64,000 nucleotides of DNA from Christensenella sp. (GCA_022784465.1 JALFUR010000004.1:141804-205803); one strand, 5' to 3'; positions 1 to 11,700 are shown, counted from the stretch's first letter. Program-made: numbers and translations. The notes: a model not told the origin generated them from the sequence alone.

Positions 1-1515
1 AAACTTAAAAAGGATGTATCAGCAAAGAAGATTTTAGCTGGATTATTTAAATCTACACCATTAGAAACTGCATTTAATTTCAATTTTGTAGCGATTGCTG
101 ACGGAAAACCTGAGCAATTAACATTGTTGTCATATATTTCTAAATATGTAGAATTCCAAAGAGAAGTTATTTATAAAAGAAGTCAATATGAATTAACAGC
201 AGCAACAAACAGGGCACACATTCTTGAAGGTTTAATGATCGCTGTTAATAATATAAGACGTGTTGTAGATATAGTACTTGAATCTAAATCGTATGAAGAA
301 TCAAAAGACAAATTAAAACTTGAGTTTGATTTATCTGAAAAGCAAGCAGTGGCAGTACTTGATGTTCCACTTAAGAGATTAAATAGATTAGATGTTTCAA
401 AGATGCAAGAGGAACTTGAATCTTTACTTGCAAAGATTCAAGAATTAGAATCAATTCTTGCATCAAAGAAAAGACAACTATCTATTGTCAAGAAAGAATT
501 GCTAGAGATAAAGAAAAAATATGCAACAAAAAGATTGACTGAAATTGTAAAAGAATCTGAAAAATTAATAGTTGCTCAAGAGATAGTTGAAACTCCTAAA
601 ATGAGTGGTTATTTAATGCTTTCATATATGGGAGATTTAAGACTAGTTAATGATAAAACATATAAAACTACTTCTAAAAACATTGTAAATTGTACAGCAA
701 AAGAGTTAGTTAAAACTTGTTTAAAGGTTGAATCAGATACAAAAGTTATTGCCTTTACAAAGAAGGGTAATTGCGTTGTATTTGATGCAAGTGCAGTTCC
801 TGAAGATAAATGGAAAGCAAAGGGAACTCATATTGCAAAGATTGGTAAAAAGATTGATTCGGACGATTTTGTTGTTCAAATAATGCTTGAAGAAACAATA
901 AAGGGTAAAGAAATTTACTTTGCTACTCGTGACGGTATGGTTAAAAAATCATCGTCTAGCGAATACCCAATGGATAGTAATTCTACATACCAAGGAATCA
1001 TTCTAAAGGGAGATGACGAGGTTGTTTGTGTTGAGATAGGAGATAGCGCTAAAGAATATATGCTATTTGTTTCTGAACTTGGACAAGTATTAAATGCATA
1101 TAACGATGTTCCTGAACAAGGAAGAAAAGCATCTGGCGTTAAAGGAATAAAACTATCTGACAATGATAAAGTTAAATTCTTTGCTCAAAACAATTTAGAT
1201 GGTGAGATTGTCGTTATAATGGCAAATGGTTATGCTAAACGTGTAATACTTGCATCTATTGATCCAAAAAATAGATATGGCAAAGGAGTAACATTAGCAG
1301 AAGTTAATAATATAAAAGATATCGCCTACATTGGACTTGTTACAGAGCCTTATGATTTTGCTATTTATTTTGTTGATGGAGAAATGGCATCATTAAATAC
1401 AGAAGATATAACAATCGAAGCAAGAACAGTAAAGGGCAAAAACATTCTAAAGAAAATAAATAAATCAAAATATGAGTCTATTATTTATATGGTATGCACT
1501 CATAACATAATATAA
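1..1515 (+). CDS. Type IIA DNA topoisomerase subunit A (GyrA/ParC), 5'-truncated by window edge
   Basis: Frame is open from base 1 (KLKKDVSAKKILAGLFKSTPLETAFNFNFVAIADGKPEQLTLLSYI...), typical of the GyrA/ParC coiled-coil region, followed by C-terminal beta-pinwheel repeats. The degenerate box QGRKASGVKGIKL does not let me separate GyrA from ParC. Confidence 0.9.
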   Translation, partial: KLKKDVSAKKILAGLFKSTPLETAFNFNFVAIADGKPEQLTLLSYISKYVEFQREVIYKRSQYELTAATNRAHILEGLMIAVNNIRRVVDIVLESKSYEESKDKLKLEFDLSEKQAVAVLDVPLKRLNRLDVSKMQEELESLLAKIQELESILASKKRQLSIVKKELLEIKKKYATKRLTEIVKESEKLIVAQEIVETPKMSGYLMLSYMGDLRLVNDKTYKTTSKNIVNCTAKELVKTCLKVESDTKVIAFTKKGNCVVFDASAVPEDKWKAKGTHIAKIGKKIDSDDFVVQIMLEETIKGKEIYFATRDGMVKKSSSSEYPMDSNSTYQGIILKGDDEVVCVEIGDSAKEYMLFVSELGQVLNAYNDVPEQGRKASGVKGIKLSDNDKVKFFAQNNLDGEIVVIMANGYAKRVILASIDPKNRYGKGVTLAEVNNIKDIAYIGLVTEPYDFAIYFVDGEMASLNTEDITIEARTVKGKNILKKINKSKYESIIYMVCTHNII

Positions 1516-1525
1516 AGGTGTAAAT

Positions 1526-2029
1526 ATGAGTCAAATTAAAATAGTAAAAGGATCTGTAGTTTATGCAAAAGCTGATGCAATAGTAAATGCGGCAAACTCT
1601 TCACTTCTTGGTGGTGGCGGAGTCGATGGAGCAATTCACGCTGCAGCAGGAGAAGAGTTGTTTAAAGAATGTCTAAAGCTTAATGGTTGTAAAACGGGAG
1701 AAGCGAAAATTACAAAGGCATATAATATAAAGAACGCAAAATATATTATACATACTGTTGGACCAATATATGGCTTAGATTCAAGACCTGAAAAGTTGCT
1801 TGAAAGTTGCTATATAAACTGCTTGGAACTTGCAAAGGCTAATGGATGTAAAAGCATAGCTTTTTGTGGCATATCTGTAGGTGTTTATTCTTATCCATTG
1901 CAAGAGGCAACAAAGATTGCTCTATCAACAACAAAGAAGTGGTTAAAAGACAATGAAATGGATGTATATTTTTATTGTTTTACACAACATGAATTTGACG
2001 TATACACACAAATCTTTAATAATCTATGA
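1526..2029 (+). CDS. Macro domain protein (ADP-ribose / O-acetyl-ADP-ribose hydrolase type)
   Basis: Macro motifs DAIVNAANSSLLGGGGVDGAIHAAAG and GISVGVYSYPL. Confidence 0.93.
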   Translation: MSQIKIVKGSVVYAKADAIVNAANSSLLGGGGVDGAIHAAAGEELFKECLKLNGCKTGEAKITKAYNIKNAKYIIHTVGPIYGLDSRPEKLLESCYINCLELAKANGCKSIAFCGISVGVYSYPLQEATKIALSTTKKWLKDNEMDVYFYCFTQHEFDVYTQIFNNL

Positions 2030-2673
2030 TATTAAATAATATATTTTCATCATATGAGTTAGATAAAGAGCGTGCAATAGAGTATGGCTTTACTAAAATA
2101 GATGAAGACAAGTTTGTTTTATCTATAGATGTAGAAAATAATTTATTTATTAAATACACAATTAATAACAATAAAAACATTGAGATAAACGTACTAGATA
2201 AAGATACTTTAGACGAGTACGTTTTATTTAATAATGAAGATATTTTTGAAGGCTTGGCCTTTTGTTTAAAAGAAAAAGCATTAATGCAAGTATCTAAGAT
2301 GCTGAAATTGTGCTTTAAAAAAACCGGAATCAAAGACTCAATAATTAAATATATAGAAAAAAATTTTAATGCAAAGCCAGAATATTTATGGGAAGATGAC
2401 GATACTTGTATTTTTAGAAATAAAAAGAAAAAGTGGTTTGCTATTATCATGAATATAACTTGGGATAAATTAAAATTAAATAGCAAAGAACAAGTGTCAG
2501 TAATGAATATAAAACTTGATCCAAATAAGATTAAATCATTAATAGATAATAAGGTGTTTTTTGAGTGTTACCATATGAATAAAAAGCATTGGATAAGCAT
2601 TGCTTTAACAAATAAATTAGATTTAAATGAAATAGAAAAATTAATTGAAGAAAGTTATAACTTAACATGTTAA
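2026..2673 (+). CDS. MmcQ/YjbR-family protein with about 100 aa N-terminal extension
   Basis: C-terminal half matches the YjbR pattern (KPEYLW..., KKKWFAIIMNI, YHMNKKHWISIAL, LIEESYNL). ATGA overlap with the macro gene suggests translational coupling. Confidence 0.7.
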   Translation: MILNNIFSSYELDKERAIEYGFTKIDEDKFVLSIDVENNLFIKYTINNNKNIEINVLDKDTLDEYVLFNNEDIFEGLAFCLKEKALMQVSKMLKLCFKKTGIKDSIIKYIEKNFNAKPEYLWEDDDTCIFRNKKKKWFAIIMNITWDKLKLNSKEQVSVMNIKLDPNKIKSLIDNKVFFECYHMNKKHWISIALTNKLDLNEIEKLIEESYNLTC

Positions 2674-2780
2674 AAAAATGACTAAAATAATTGCCAAAAA
2701 TTACATTTTTACTAAGTCACAAAAACCGAATTTTGAATAAATTTTCCCAAAAATTAAATACAAAAATAGTAAAAAGAAAA

Positions 2781-2821
2781 TGTGGATAACTTATGTGCTT
2801 TGTGGATAAGTATGTGGATAA
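2781..2821 (-). promoter_or_regulatory. Cluster of three perfect DnaA boxes (TTATCCACA on minus strand)
   Basis: TGTGGATAA at 2781-2789, 2801-2809 and 2813-2821. Confidence 0.75.
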
Positions 2822-2907
2822 GTGGGCAAAAAGTAGGAAAATTAGGTGCAAAAACTTATATATTGCATTTTGTCACATAAGGACAAGATGGGAAAAATAG
2901 AACAAAT

Positions 2908-2962
2908 TTTTGTTAATTGAAAATAGTAAAATATAAGGCTAATTTTGTTGATTGAAAATAGT
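2908..2962 (+). repeat. 20-bp direct repeat, 35-bp period, one mismatch
   Basis: ttttgttaattgaaaatagt (2908-2927) and ttttgttgattgaaaatagt (2943-2962), upstream of purE. Confidence 0.6.
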
Positions 2963-3055
2963 GTATATGATAAACTTTAAATATCCTTTAAATAATAGAA
3001 AATAAATGCGTGCAAGAGACGCGCTTTTAATATATATACATAGGAGATTTAATAT

Positions 3056-3550
3056 ATGGCAAAAGTAGCTGTGATTATGGGAAGCATAAGCGACCTTGAT
3101 GTAGTAAAACCAGCAATTGACATTTTAAAACAATTTGGTGTTGAAGTAGACGCTCGCGTCATATCGGCACACAGAACCCCAAACCAAGCTCATGAATATG
3201 CAATAAATGCGCTAGATAACAACATAGAAGTTATCATATGCGCTGCAGGAAAAGCCGCTCATTTAGGCGGCGTTTTTGCTGCTTATACACCTGTTCCTGT
3301 AATTGGGCTTCCAGTTAAGAGTTCAACAATGGACGGATTAGATTCACTTTTATCTATGGTTCAAATGCCTGGTGGTATTCCTGTAGCAACTGTAGCTATT
3401 AATGGTGGATTAAATGCAGGATTACTTGCAATTCAAATACTTGCTATAAAATATCCAGATTTAATGGAAAAATTAAAAGAGTATAAAGCAAATTTAGAAA
3501 AGAAAATAAATGATGATGATGAAAAATTACAAAAGGAGCTAAATAAATAA
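3056..3550 (+). CDS. purE: N5-carboxyaminoimidazole ribonucleotide mutase
   Basis: [38 protein letters not shown] aggag upstream. Confidence 0.97.
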   Translation: MAKVAVIMGSISDLDVVKPAIDILKQFGVEVDARVISAHRTPNQAHEYAINALDNNIEVIICAAGKAAHLGGVFAAYTPVPVIGLPVKSSTMDGLDSLLSMVQMPGGIPVATVAINGGLNAGLLAIQILAIKYPDLMEKLKEYKANLEKKINDDDEKLQKELNK

Positions 3551-4260
3551 TGGAAAAGACTGTTCAATTGTATGAAGGAAAAGCAAAAAAAGTTTATGCT
3601 ACAGATAATGAAGATATAGTACTTGTATCTTACAAAGATGATGCTACTGCTTTTAATGGCATTAAGAAAGGTCAAATATATGGCAAAGGAGTAGTTAACA
3701 ATTTGATGAGTAATCATATGTTTAGATTGCTTGAAAAAGAAGGAATTCCTACTCACTATGTTGAAGAAATCAATGATAGAGAAACTTTTGTTAAGAAAGT
3801 TAAAATTGTTCCACTTGAAGTAATTGTAAGAAACATAGCAGCAGGTTCTATGGCAAAAAGATATGGCGTAGAAGAAGGTAGAAAACTTGCATGTCCAGTT
3901 TTAGAGTTTTCATATAAAGATGATGCTCTAGGCGATCCAATGATTACAGATTCTCATATTTTTGCATTAGAAATTGCTACAAAGCAAGAAGTAGAAAGAA
4001 TTAAAGAATTAGCTCTAAAAGTTAATGATTTTATGGTTAAATATTTCAAATCATTAAATATAGACTTAGTAGATTTCAAACTTGAGTTTGGTAAGTTCCA
4101 TGACGAAATAATTTTGGCAGATGAAATTTCTCCAGATACATGCCGTTTCTGGGATTCTACTACTCATGAAAAATTAGATAAAGATAGATTCCGTAGAGAT
4201 ATGGATGACGTAGACAAGGGTTACAGAGAAATGATGAAGCGTTTAGGCTTGACAAAATAA
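3550..4260 (+). CDS. purC: Phosphoribosylaminoimidazole-succinocarboxamide synthase
   Basis: [41 protein letters not shown]. Confidence 0.97.
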   Translation: MEKTVQLYEGKAKKVYATDNEDIVLVSYKDDATAFNGIKKGQIYGKGVVNNLMSNHMFRLLEKEGIPTHYVEEINDRETFVKKVKIVPLEVIVRNIAAGSMAKRYGVEEGRKLACPVLEFSYKDDALGDPMITDSHIFALEIATKQEVERIKELALKVNDFMVKYFKSLNIDLVDFKLEFGKFHDEIILADEISPDTCRFWDSTTHEKLDKDRFRRDMDDVDKGYREMMKRLGLTK

Positions 4261-4269
4261 GGGGTATTT

Positions 4270-5286
4270 ATGGCTATAGATTATAAATCAGCAGGTGTAG
4301 ATGTAGAAGCTGGATATGAAGCAGTTAAATTAATGAAAGAGTATGTTAAGACTACATACAACAATTCGGTTCTAGGCGATTTAGGAAGCTTCGGCGGCTT
4401 TTATGCGCTTGACGACAAGGAAGATGGCGATTGTTTAGTTGCTGGAACAGACGGAGTAGGTACTAAACTTAAATATGCTTTTATTTTAGATAAGCATGAC
4501 ACAATAGGAATTGACGCTGTTGCTATGTGCGTTAATGATATTGTTTGTCAAGGAGCAAAGCCTCTTATATTCTTAGATTATGTAGCTCAAGGAAAACTAA
4601 TACCTCAAAGAGTTGCTCAAATTGTTAAGGGTGTAGCTGATGGTTGTCGTCAATCCGGTTGCGCATTAATTGGTGGAGAAACTGCTGAAATGCCAGGTTT
4701 TTATCCAGACGATGAATATGATATTGCAGGTTTTAGTGTTGGTATTGTTAAGAAAAATAAAATCATTAATGGAAAAAACATTAAAAAGGGTGACAAGTTA
4801 ATTGGTATTACTTCTTCAGGTATCCATTCAAATGGTTATTCACTTGTTAGAAAATTGTTTGGAGAAGATAAAGAGAGCTTAAATAAATATAATGAAACTT
4901 TAGGCTGCACTCCAGCAGAGCTTGTTTTAACACCTACAAAGATTTATGTTAAGACAATATTATCTTTAATTGAAAAATTTGAAATTAAAGGTATAGCTCA
5001 TATTACAGGTGGAGGTTTTATTGAAAATATTCCAAGAATTATTCCAAAGGGATTGGGAATTACAATTGATAGATCTTCTTATCCTCTTCCAAAGATATTT
5101 AAAGCTTTACAAGAAATAGCAGGCATCGATGATAGAAAAATGTGCAATACATTTAACATGGGTATTGGTATGGTTTTAGCAGTTGATCCAAGTATTGCAG
5201 AAGATGTTGTAAAAGAGTTAAAAACTCTTGGTGAAGAAAGCTATATTATTGGAGAAGTAACAGACAAAGAGGGCGTAGAACTTTAA
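4270..5286 (+). CDS. purM: Phosphoribosylformylglycinamidine cyclo-ligase
   Basis: [39 protein letters not shown]. Confidence 0.97.
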   Translation: MAIDYKSAGVDVEAGYEAVKLMKEYVKTTYNNSVLGDLGSFGGFYALDDKEDGDCLVAGTDGVGTKLKYAFILDKHDTIGIDAVAMCVNDIVCQGAKPLIFLDYVAQGKLIPQRVAQIVKGVADGCRQSGCALIGGETAEMPGFYPDDEYDIAGFSVGIVKKNKIINGKNIKKGDKLIGITSSGIHSNGYSLVRKLFGEDKESLNKYNETLGCTPAELVLTPTKIYVKTILSLIEKFEIKGIAHITGGGFIENIPRIIPKGLGITIDRSSYPLPKIFKALQEIAGIDDRKMCNTFNMGIGMVLAVDPSIAEDVVKELKTLGEESYIIGEVTDKEGVEL

Positions 5287-5867
5287 TGAAAAAGAATATT
5301 GCAGTTTTTATATCTGGTGGCGGAACTGATATGCAATCTATTATAGATGCTACAGAATCTGGATACATTAATGGAAAAGTTGTTTGTGTTGTAGCAAATA
5401 AAGAAGGCATATACGGCTTAGAAAGAGCAAAAAAACATGGCATAGATAATGCTGTGTTTTTAGCAAAAAATTATAATTCTACATTAGATAGAGATAAAGC
5501 AATTTTAGAATATTTAAAACCATATAAGATAGATTTAATTGTACTTGCAGGATATTTAAGTATAGTTACTCCTGTATTAATTGATGAGTACAGAAATAGA
5601 ATAATTAATATACATCCAGCATTAATACCAAATTATTGTGGTATGGGAATGTATGGTATGAATGTTCATAGAGCAGTAATTGCCGGTAAAGAAAAGTTTT
5701 CAGGAGCTACAATTCATTATGTAGACGAAGGGGCTGATACGGGCAAAATTATAGCTCAAGAAAAAGTAGAAGTAAAAGAAGATGACACTCCAGAAACTCT
5801 ACAAGCAAGAGTGCTTGAGCTTGAACATATTCTTTTACCAAAAGTCGTAAAACAATTGTGTGAATAG
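5286..5867 (+). CDS. purN: Phosphoribosylglycinamide formyltransferase
   Basis: VFISGGGTDMQSIIDA, NIHPALIPNYCGMGMYG, GATIHYVDEGADTG. Confidence 0.96.
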   Translation: MKKNIAVFISGGGTDMQSIIDATESGYINGKVVCVVANKEGIYGLERAKKHGIDNAVFLAKNYNSTLDRDKAILEYLKPYKIDLIVLAGYLSIVTPVLIDEYRNRIINIHPALIPNYCGMGMYGMNVHRAVIAGKEKFSGATIHYVDEGADTGKIIAQEKVEVKEDDTPETLQARVLELEHILLPKVVKQLCE

Positions 5868-5904
5868 GGAAGCTATTCATATTAGATTATTTAAGGAGCA
5901 AAAA

Positions 5905-7446
5905 ATGAAAAAGAGAGCATTAATTAGTGTTTCAGACAAAACAGGTATTGTTGAATTTGCACAAAGTTTGATTGGTTACGGATTTGAAATCGTATCTACA
6001 GGAGGAACTTTAAAGGCATTAAAGGGAGCTGGTGTTCCAGCAATTGACATTACAGATGTAACAGGATTTCCAGAATGTCTAGATGGAAGAGTAAAGACAT
6101 TGCATCCAAAAGTTCATGCAGGTTTACTTGCAATGCGTTCTAATAAAGAACATATGGACTTTTTAAAGAAAATGGATATTACTCCAATAGATATTGTTGT
6201 AGTAAACTTATATCCTTTTAAAGCAACAATTTCAAAGCCGGGTGTAGATTTACAAACAGCAATTGAGAATATAGATATTGGTGGACCAACAATGTTAAGA
6301 AGTGCAGCAAAGAATTATCAAGACGTTGCAGTACTTGTTGATCCAAAAGATTATTCTGTTGTTTTAGATGAATTAGCAAATGGCGGTATTACTAAAGATA
6401 CAAAGTTTAGATTAATGTATAAGGTATATCAACATACATCATATTACGATACATTGATTGCTAATTATTTGAGAGAAAAATTAGGAATAAAATTCCCAGA
6501 ACAATTAACAATGGCATTTGATAAAGTTCAAGATATGAGATATGGAGAAAATCCTCATCAAGAAGGAGTTTTCTATAAAGAAGCATTTACTTGTGAAGCA
6601 TCACTTGCTCAAGCAAAACAATTATGGGGAAAAGAATTATCTTACAATAATATTAATGATACAAATGGAGCATTAGATTTAATAAGAGAATTTACAGAAC
6701 CAACAATTGTCGCTGTAAAACATGCAAATCCATGTGGAGTTGCAACAGCAGATACTATCTCTAATGCTTTCAATAAAGCATATTCTGCAGATCCTACTTC
6801 AATTTTTGGTGGAATCATTGCTTCAAATAGAGAAATAGATAAAGATACTGCTGAGCAAATTTCAAAAATCTTTATTGAAATTGTTGTTGCTCCATCATTC
6901 TCTGAAGAAGCACTTGCAATACTTACTCAAAAGAAAAACATTAGACTATTAGAACTACCAGGCATTTTAAGTGCTGTTCCAATGAATGCATTTGATATGA
7001 AGAAAGTTCTTGGCGGCTTATTAATACAAGACTTTGATAGAAAAGTTGTAGATGAAGATGCTATGAAAGTTGTAACAACAAAAGCTCCAACTCAAGCTGA
7101 ACTTGATGATATGATTTTTGCAATGAAAGTTGTAAAACATACTAAATCTAATGCAATTGTAATAGCAAAAAATAAAACAATACTTGGAATTGGCGGTGGA
7201 CAAGTTAATAGAATTTGGCCAACAGAACAAGCAATAGCTCATTCTTTGTCTTCAACAAAAGGTGCAGTTTTAGCTTCTGATGCATTCTTCCCAGTAGATG
7301 ATTATTGTGCACAAATATCTGCAAAGGCTGGTATAAGCGCAATTATGCAACCAGGTGGATCTGTAAATGATGAGAAGTTTATTGAATCTTGTAACAATCT
7401 TGGATTAAGTATGGTATTTACTGGTCTAAGACATTTTAAACATTAA
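5905..7446 (+). CDS. purH: Bifunctional AICAR formyltransferase/IMP cyclohydrolase
   Basis: MKKRALISVSDKTGIVEFA with aaggag RBS; ORF track start 5860 is upstream of the likely start. Confidence 0.96.
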   Translation: MKKRALISVSDKTGIVEFAQSLIGYGFEIVSTGGTLKALKGAGVPAIDITDVTGFPECLDGRVKTLHPKVHAGLLAMRSNKEHMDFLKKMDITPIDIVVVNLYPFKATISKPGVDLQTAIENIDIGGPTMLRSAAKNYQDVAVLVDPKDYSVVLDELANGGITKDTKFRLMYKVYQHTSYYDTLIANYLREKLGIKFPEQLTMAFDKVQDMRYGENPHQEGVFYKEAFTCEASLAQAKQLWGKELSYNNINDTNGALDLIREFTEPTIVAVKHANPCGVATADTISNAFNKAYSADPTSIFGGIIASNREIDKDTAEQISKIFIEIVVAPSFSEEALAILTQKKNIRLLELPGILSAVPMNAFDMKKVLGGLLIQDFDRKVVDEDAMKVVTTKAPTQAELDDMIFAMKVVKHTKSNAIVIAKNKTILGIGGGQVNRIWPTEQAIAHSLSSTKGAVLASDAFFPVDDYCAQISAKAGISAIMQPGGSVNDEKFIESCNNLGLSMVFTGLRHFKH

Positions 7447-7457
7447 TAGGTGGATAA

Positions 7458-8717
7458 ATGGGTAGCGTACTTGTTGTCGGAGGCGGCGGAAGAGAACATA
7501 CAATCTGCTGGGCTCTTAAAAAAAGTAATAAAGTAGATAAAATATATTGTTTACCAGGAAATGCTGGTATTGCTCAAATTGCAGAATGTCATCCAATAGG
7601 AGCATTAGAGTTTGATAAAATCCTAGAGTTTGTAAAGACGCATAAAGATATAGATTTAACAGTTGTTGCTCCAGATGATCCACTAGCTTTAGGCTTAGTA
7701 GATTTATTAAACGATAATGGATATAGAGCATTTGGTCCAAAGAAAAATGCAGCTATTATTGAAGCATCAAAAGCTTTTTCAAAGGCTTTAATGAAAAAAT
7801 ACAATATTCCTACTGCTGCATATGAAGAATTTAGCGATTATAACAAGGCTTTAGAATATATTAAAACTGCGAAATATCCTTTGGTTGTTAAAGCTGACGG
7901 ATTGGCTCTTGGAAAAGGCGTTATTATTTGTCAAAATGTTTTAGAAGGTGAGCAAGCATTAAAAGACATGATGGTAGATTCAAAGTTTAAAGATGCAGGA
8001 AAGACCATTATTGTTGAAGAATTCATGGTAGGAAAAGAAGTATCTATTTTATCTTTTGTTGATGGTAAACATGTAGTACCAATGGTTTCTTCTCAAGATC
8101 ATAAGCGTGCCCATGATAATGACGAAGGTTTAAATACTGGCGGAATGGGAACATTTACACCATCTAAAGTTTATACAAAAGAAATAGAAAATGAAGTATT
8201 AAACAATATTATTTATCCTACCATTAATGCAATGAATGCAGAAGGTAGAGAATTTAAAGGCGTATTGTATTTTGGACTTATGGTAACAAATGATGGCGTT
8301 AAAGTTCTTGAATACAATGCTCGTTTTGGAGATCCAGAAACTCAAGTTGTTCTTCCAAGATTAAAAACAGATTTATATGATATTTTCAATGCTTGTATTG
8401 ACGGAACGTTAGATAAGATTGACATTGAATGGAAAGATGAGGCTTGCGTTTGTGTCATTTTAGCATCTGGTGGATATCCTGAATCTTATAAAAAGGGAGT
8501 TGAGATATCTATTGAGGATATTGATGAAGATATTATGTTATTTCATTCTGGAACAAAAATGGCAGATGGCAAACTTGTAACAAATGGTGGAAGAGTAATA
8601 GGTGTTGTTGCTGAAGGAAAAGATATTGACCAAGCAAGAGAAAAAGCATATAAGAACGTGGAAAAAATAAAGTTTGATGGTGCGTTCTATAGAAAAGATA
8701 TTGGAATAAAAAGATAA
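7458..8717 (+). CDS. purD: Phosphoribosylamine-glycine ligase
   Basis: VLVVGGGGREHTICWAL, ADGLALGKGVIIC, EYNARFGDPETQVVL. Confidence 0.97.
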   Translation: MGSVLVVGGGGREHTICWALKKSNKVDKIYCLPGNAGIAQIAECHPIGALEFDKILEFVKTHKDIDLTVVAPDDPLALGLVDLLNDNGYRAFGPKKNAAIIEASKAFSKALMKKYNIPTAAYEEFSDYNKALEYIKTAKYPLVVKADGLALGKGVIICQNVLEGEQALKDMMVDSKFKDAGKTIIVEEFMVGKEVSILSFVDGKHVVPMVSSQDHKRAHDNDEGLNTGGMGTFTPSKVYTKEIENEVLNNIIYPTINAMNAEGREFKGVLYFGLMVTNDGVKVLEYNARFGDPETQVVLPRLKTDLYDIFNACIDGTLDKIDIEWKDEACVCVILASGGYPESYKKGVEISIEDIDEDIMLFHSGTKMADGKLVTNGGRVIGVVAEGKDIDQAREKAYKNVEKIKFDGAFYRKDIGIKR

Positions 8718-8726
8718 AGGTAAAAT

Positions 8727-11700
8727 ATGGTTAAAAGAATATTCGTAGAAAAGAAACAAGGTTATAATGTTGCCGCTAAGAAAACGCTTAGTGATATTAA
8801 CAATGTTTTAGGAATAAAAGCAGAAGATGTTAGACAATTCATTAGATACGATATAGAAGATATTGATGAAGATATTTTTGAAAAAGCAAAGATTACAATA
8901 TTTAGTGAATCTCCAGTTGACGATGTATTTGATAAATATCCAGTTGGCCGTAATTATGAGTCATTAGTTGTAGAATATTTGCCAGGACAATATGACCAAA
9001 GAGCAGATAGTGCAATGCAATGCGTTCAATTATTATCTATGACAAATAGACCACTAATTAAATGTGCAACTATCTATGCTATAAAAGGTGTTAGTGAAGA
9101 AGAATTTGAAAAGATCAAAAAATACATTATAAATCCAGTTGAATCAAGAGAAGGAACAATGGATACATATGAAACTTTACAACAAGAAATAAATGTTAAT
9201 TTAACTGTTCCAACAATTGAAGGCTTTATAGATATGTCGGATAAAGAAATTGAAGAATATCATGCTAAAAACGGATTTGCCATGAGTATTGATGACCTTA
9301 AATTTGTTCAAAAATACTTTATTGAAGAAAACAGAGATCCTTCTGAAACAGAAATAAAAGTTATAGATACATATTGGTCAGATCATTGTCGTCATACAAC
9401 TTTTGCTACAGAATTAACAGACGTTAAAATTGAATCTGAAAATCCACATGTAGAAAAAGCATGGGAGTTATATAACGACCTATATTCTGAGTTTAATAAA
9501 AAGAGAAAGGATAAATATCCTTGCTTAATGGATATAGCAACTATTGCTGTAAAGAAACTAAAGAAAGAAGGGTTACTAGATAATTTAGATGTATCAGATG
9601 AGATAAATGCTTGCTCTGTAGAAGTAGATGTAGACGTAAATGGAAAAGATGAAAAATGGCTTATTATGTTCAAGAATGAAACACATAACCACCCAACAGA
9701 AATAGAGCCATTTGGTGGAGCTGCAACTTGTTTAGGCGGAGCAATAAGAGATCCTCTATCTGGAAGAACATATGTATATCAAGCAATGAGAGTTACAGGA
9801 TGTGCAGACCCAAGAGAATCTATAGCAAATACTTTAAAAGGAAAATTACCACAACGTGTAATATCTAAAACTGCTGCTGCAGGTTATTCTAGCTATGGTA
9901 ACCAAATTGGATTAGCTACAGGATTAGTTACAGAAATGTACCACGATAACTATAAAGCTAAAAGATTAGAAACAGGATATGTTATTGGTGGAGCTCCAAA
10001 GGAAAACGTTGTTCGTGAAAAACCAAAAGCAGGCGATATTATAGTTTTATTAGGTGGAGAAACAGGAAGAGATGGCTGCGGCGGTGCAACAGGTTCTTCT
10101 AAAGCTCATACAGAAAAGAGCGTAGAAGTATGCGGTGCAGAAGTTCAAAAGGGTAATCCTCCTACTGAAAGAAAGATTCAAAGACTATTTAGAAAGAAAG
10201 AAGTTTCAAATCTAATTATAAAATGTAACGATTTCGGCGCAGGAGGCGTATCTGTTGCTATTGGAGAACTTGCAGATAGTCTAGATATTAATCTTGATTT
10301 AGTTCCTAAAAAATATGAAGGTTTGACAGGAACAGAACTTGCTATTTCAGAATCGCAAGAAAGAATGGCTGTTGTATTACATAAAGAAGATGTAGATAAG
10401 TTTATTGAATATTCAAAAGAAGAGAATCTAAATGCAGTAGCTGTAGCTGAAGTTACAGATACAGGTCATATGAGAATGTTCTTTGCAAATAAAGTTATTG
10501 TTGATTTAAAGAGAGACTTTTTAAATACAAATGGTGTAAAACAACAACAAAATGCAGTAATTAAAGAAGATATAACATACTATATGGAAAGACCAAATAA
10601 ATCTACAGAAGACTTGTTTGGAGAAGGCGATTTTAGAGCAGCATTATTAAATGATTTACAAAGATTAAATGTTTGTTCTCAAAAAGGTCTAGGAGAAATG
10701 TTCGATGGAACAATCGGAGCTTCTTCTGTATTAATGCCATTTGGTGGTAAATATCAATTGACACCTGCTCTTGCAATGGCAGCTAAGCCACCAGTTCAAG
10801 GTTATACAGATACTGCAACTGTATCTACTTTTGGATGCAATCCAAATTTATTAACAGAATCACCATTTGTCGGAGCTATTTATTCAATAGTTTTATCTTT
10901 ATCTAAACAAGTAGCATGTGGTGTAGATAGAAAGACAATTAGACTTTCTTTACAAGAATTCTTCAAGAGATTAAATAAAGATCCTGAAAGATGGGGACAA
11001 CCATTATCAGCTCTTTTAGGTGCACTATATGCTCAAATTAATTTAAAAGTAGGCGCTATTGGTGGAAAAGATAGTATGAGTGGCACATTTGAGAATATTG
11101 ATGTTCCACCAACACTTATATCATTTGCATGTGGAATTACAAAAGCAAGTAAGATTATTACTAACGTATTTGATTCAACAAAGAAAGACGCATTAAATGT
11201 ATATCATATAGAAATTGATAGAGATGAATATGGTGTTCCTGATTTTGATAGATTGTTAGATTTATATGATACTATGACAAAAGCTATAAACGATGGCGAA
11301 ATTGTTGCATGTAACGTAGTAGAAGAAGGTGGCGTTGCTTCAACTGTATTTAAGTCATGTTTAGGAAATAAAATAGGAACAACTTGGGAAGAAATTTCCG
11401 CTGAAATGTTCGCTCCAAAATTAGGAGATTTTGTATTCCAAGCAAACAATGCAAATGCATTTAAAGGCTTTAATGTAACTCATGTTGCTACAATTAATGG
11501 AACATACACAGCAGATATATGCGGGGAAGAATTCAAGATGAAAGATGCAGCTTATGCATTTGAATCAACATTAGAAAAGATTTATCCAACTACCGCTTTA
11601 GCAACAGGAAATGTTGGCAATATAATATGCTGCTCAAGAAAGATTGAACACGTTTCAAAAGGATTAGTTAAACCTGAAGTATTAATACCAGTATTCCCAG

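Noticed and set aside
2016-2486. Minus-strand 156-aa ORF
   Set aside because: Antisense to the YjbR-like gene, which has recognisable family motifs and is coupled to the macro gene; likely spurious.
2674-3055. Possible oriC at the DnaA-box cluster
   Set aside because: No dnaA/dnaN adjacent, only three boxes, and no coding-strand switch here. Kept as a DnaA-binding cluster only; GC skew of the whole genome would be needed.
2674-3055. Purine (guanine/adenine) riboswitch upstream of purE
   Set aside because: I could not find the conserved three-way-junction aptamer sequence by eye; an Infernal scan would be decisive.
5860-5904. N-terminal extension of purH (MNREAIHIRLFKEQK)
   Set aside because: A good RBS precedes MKKRALISV at 5905, the normal PurH N-terminus; the upstream ATG is not needed.
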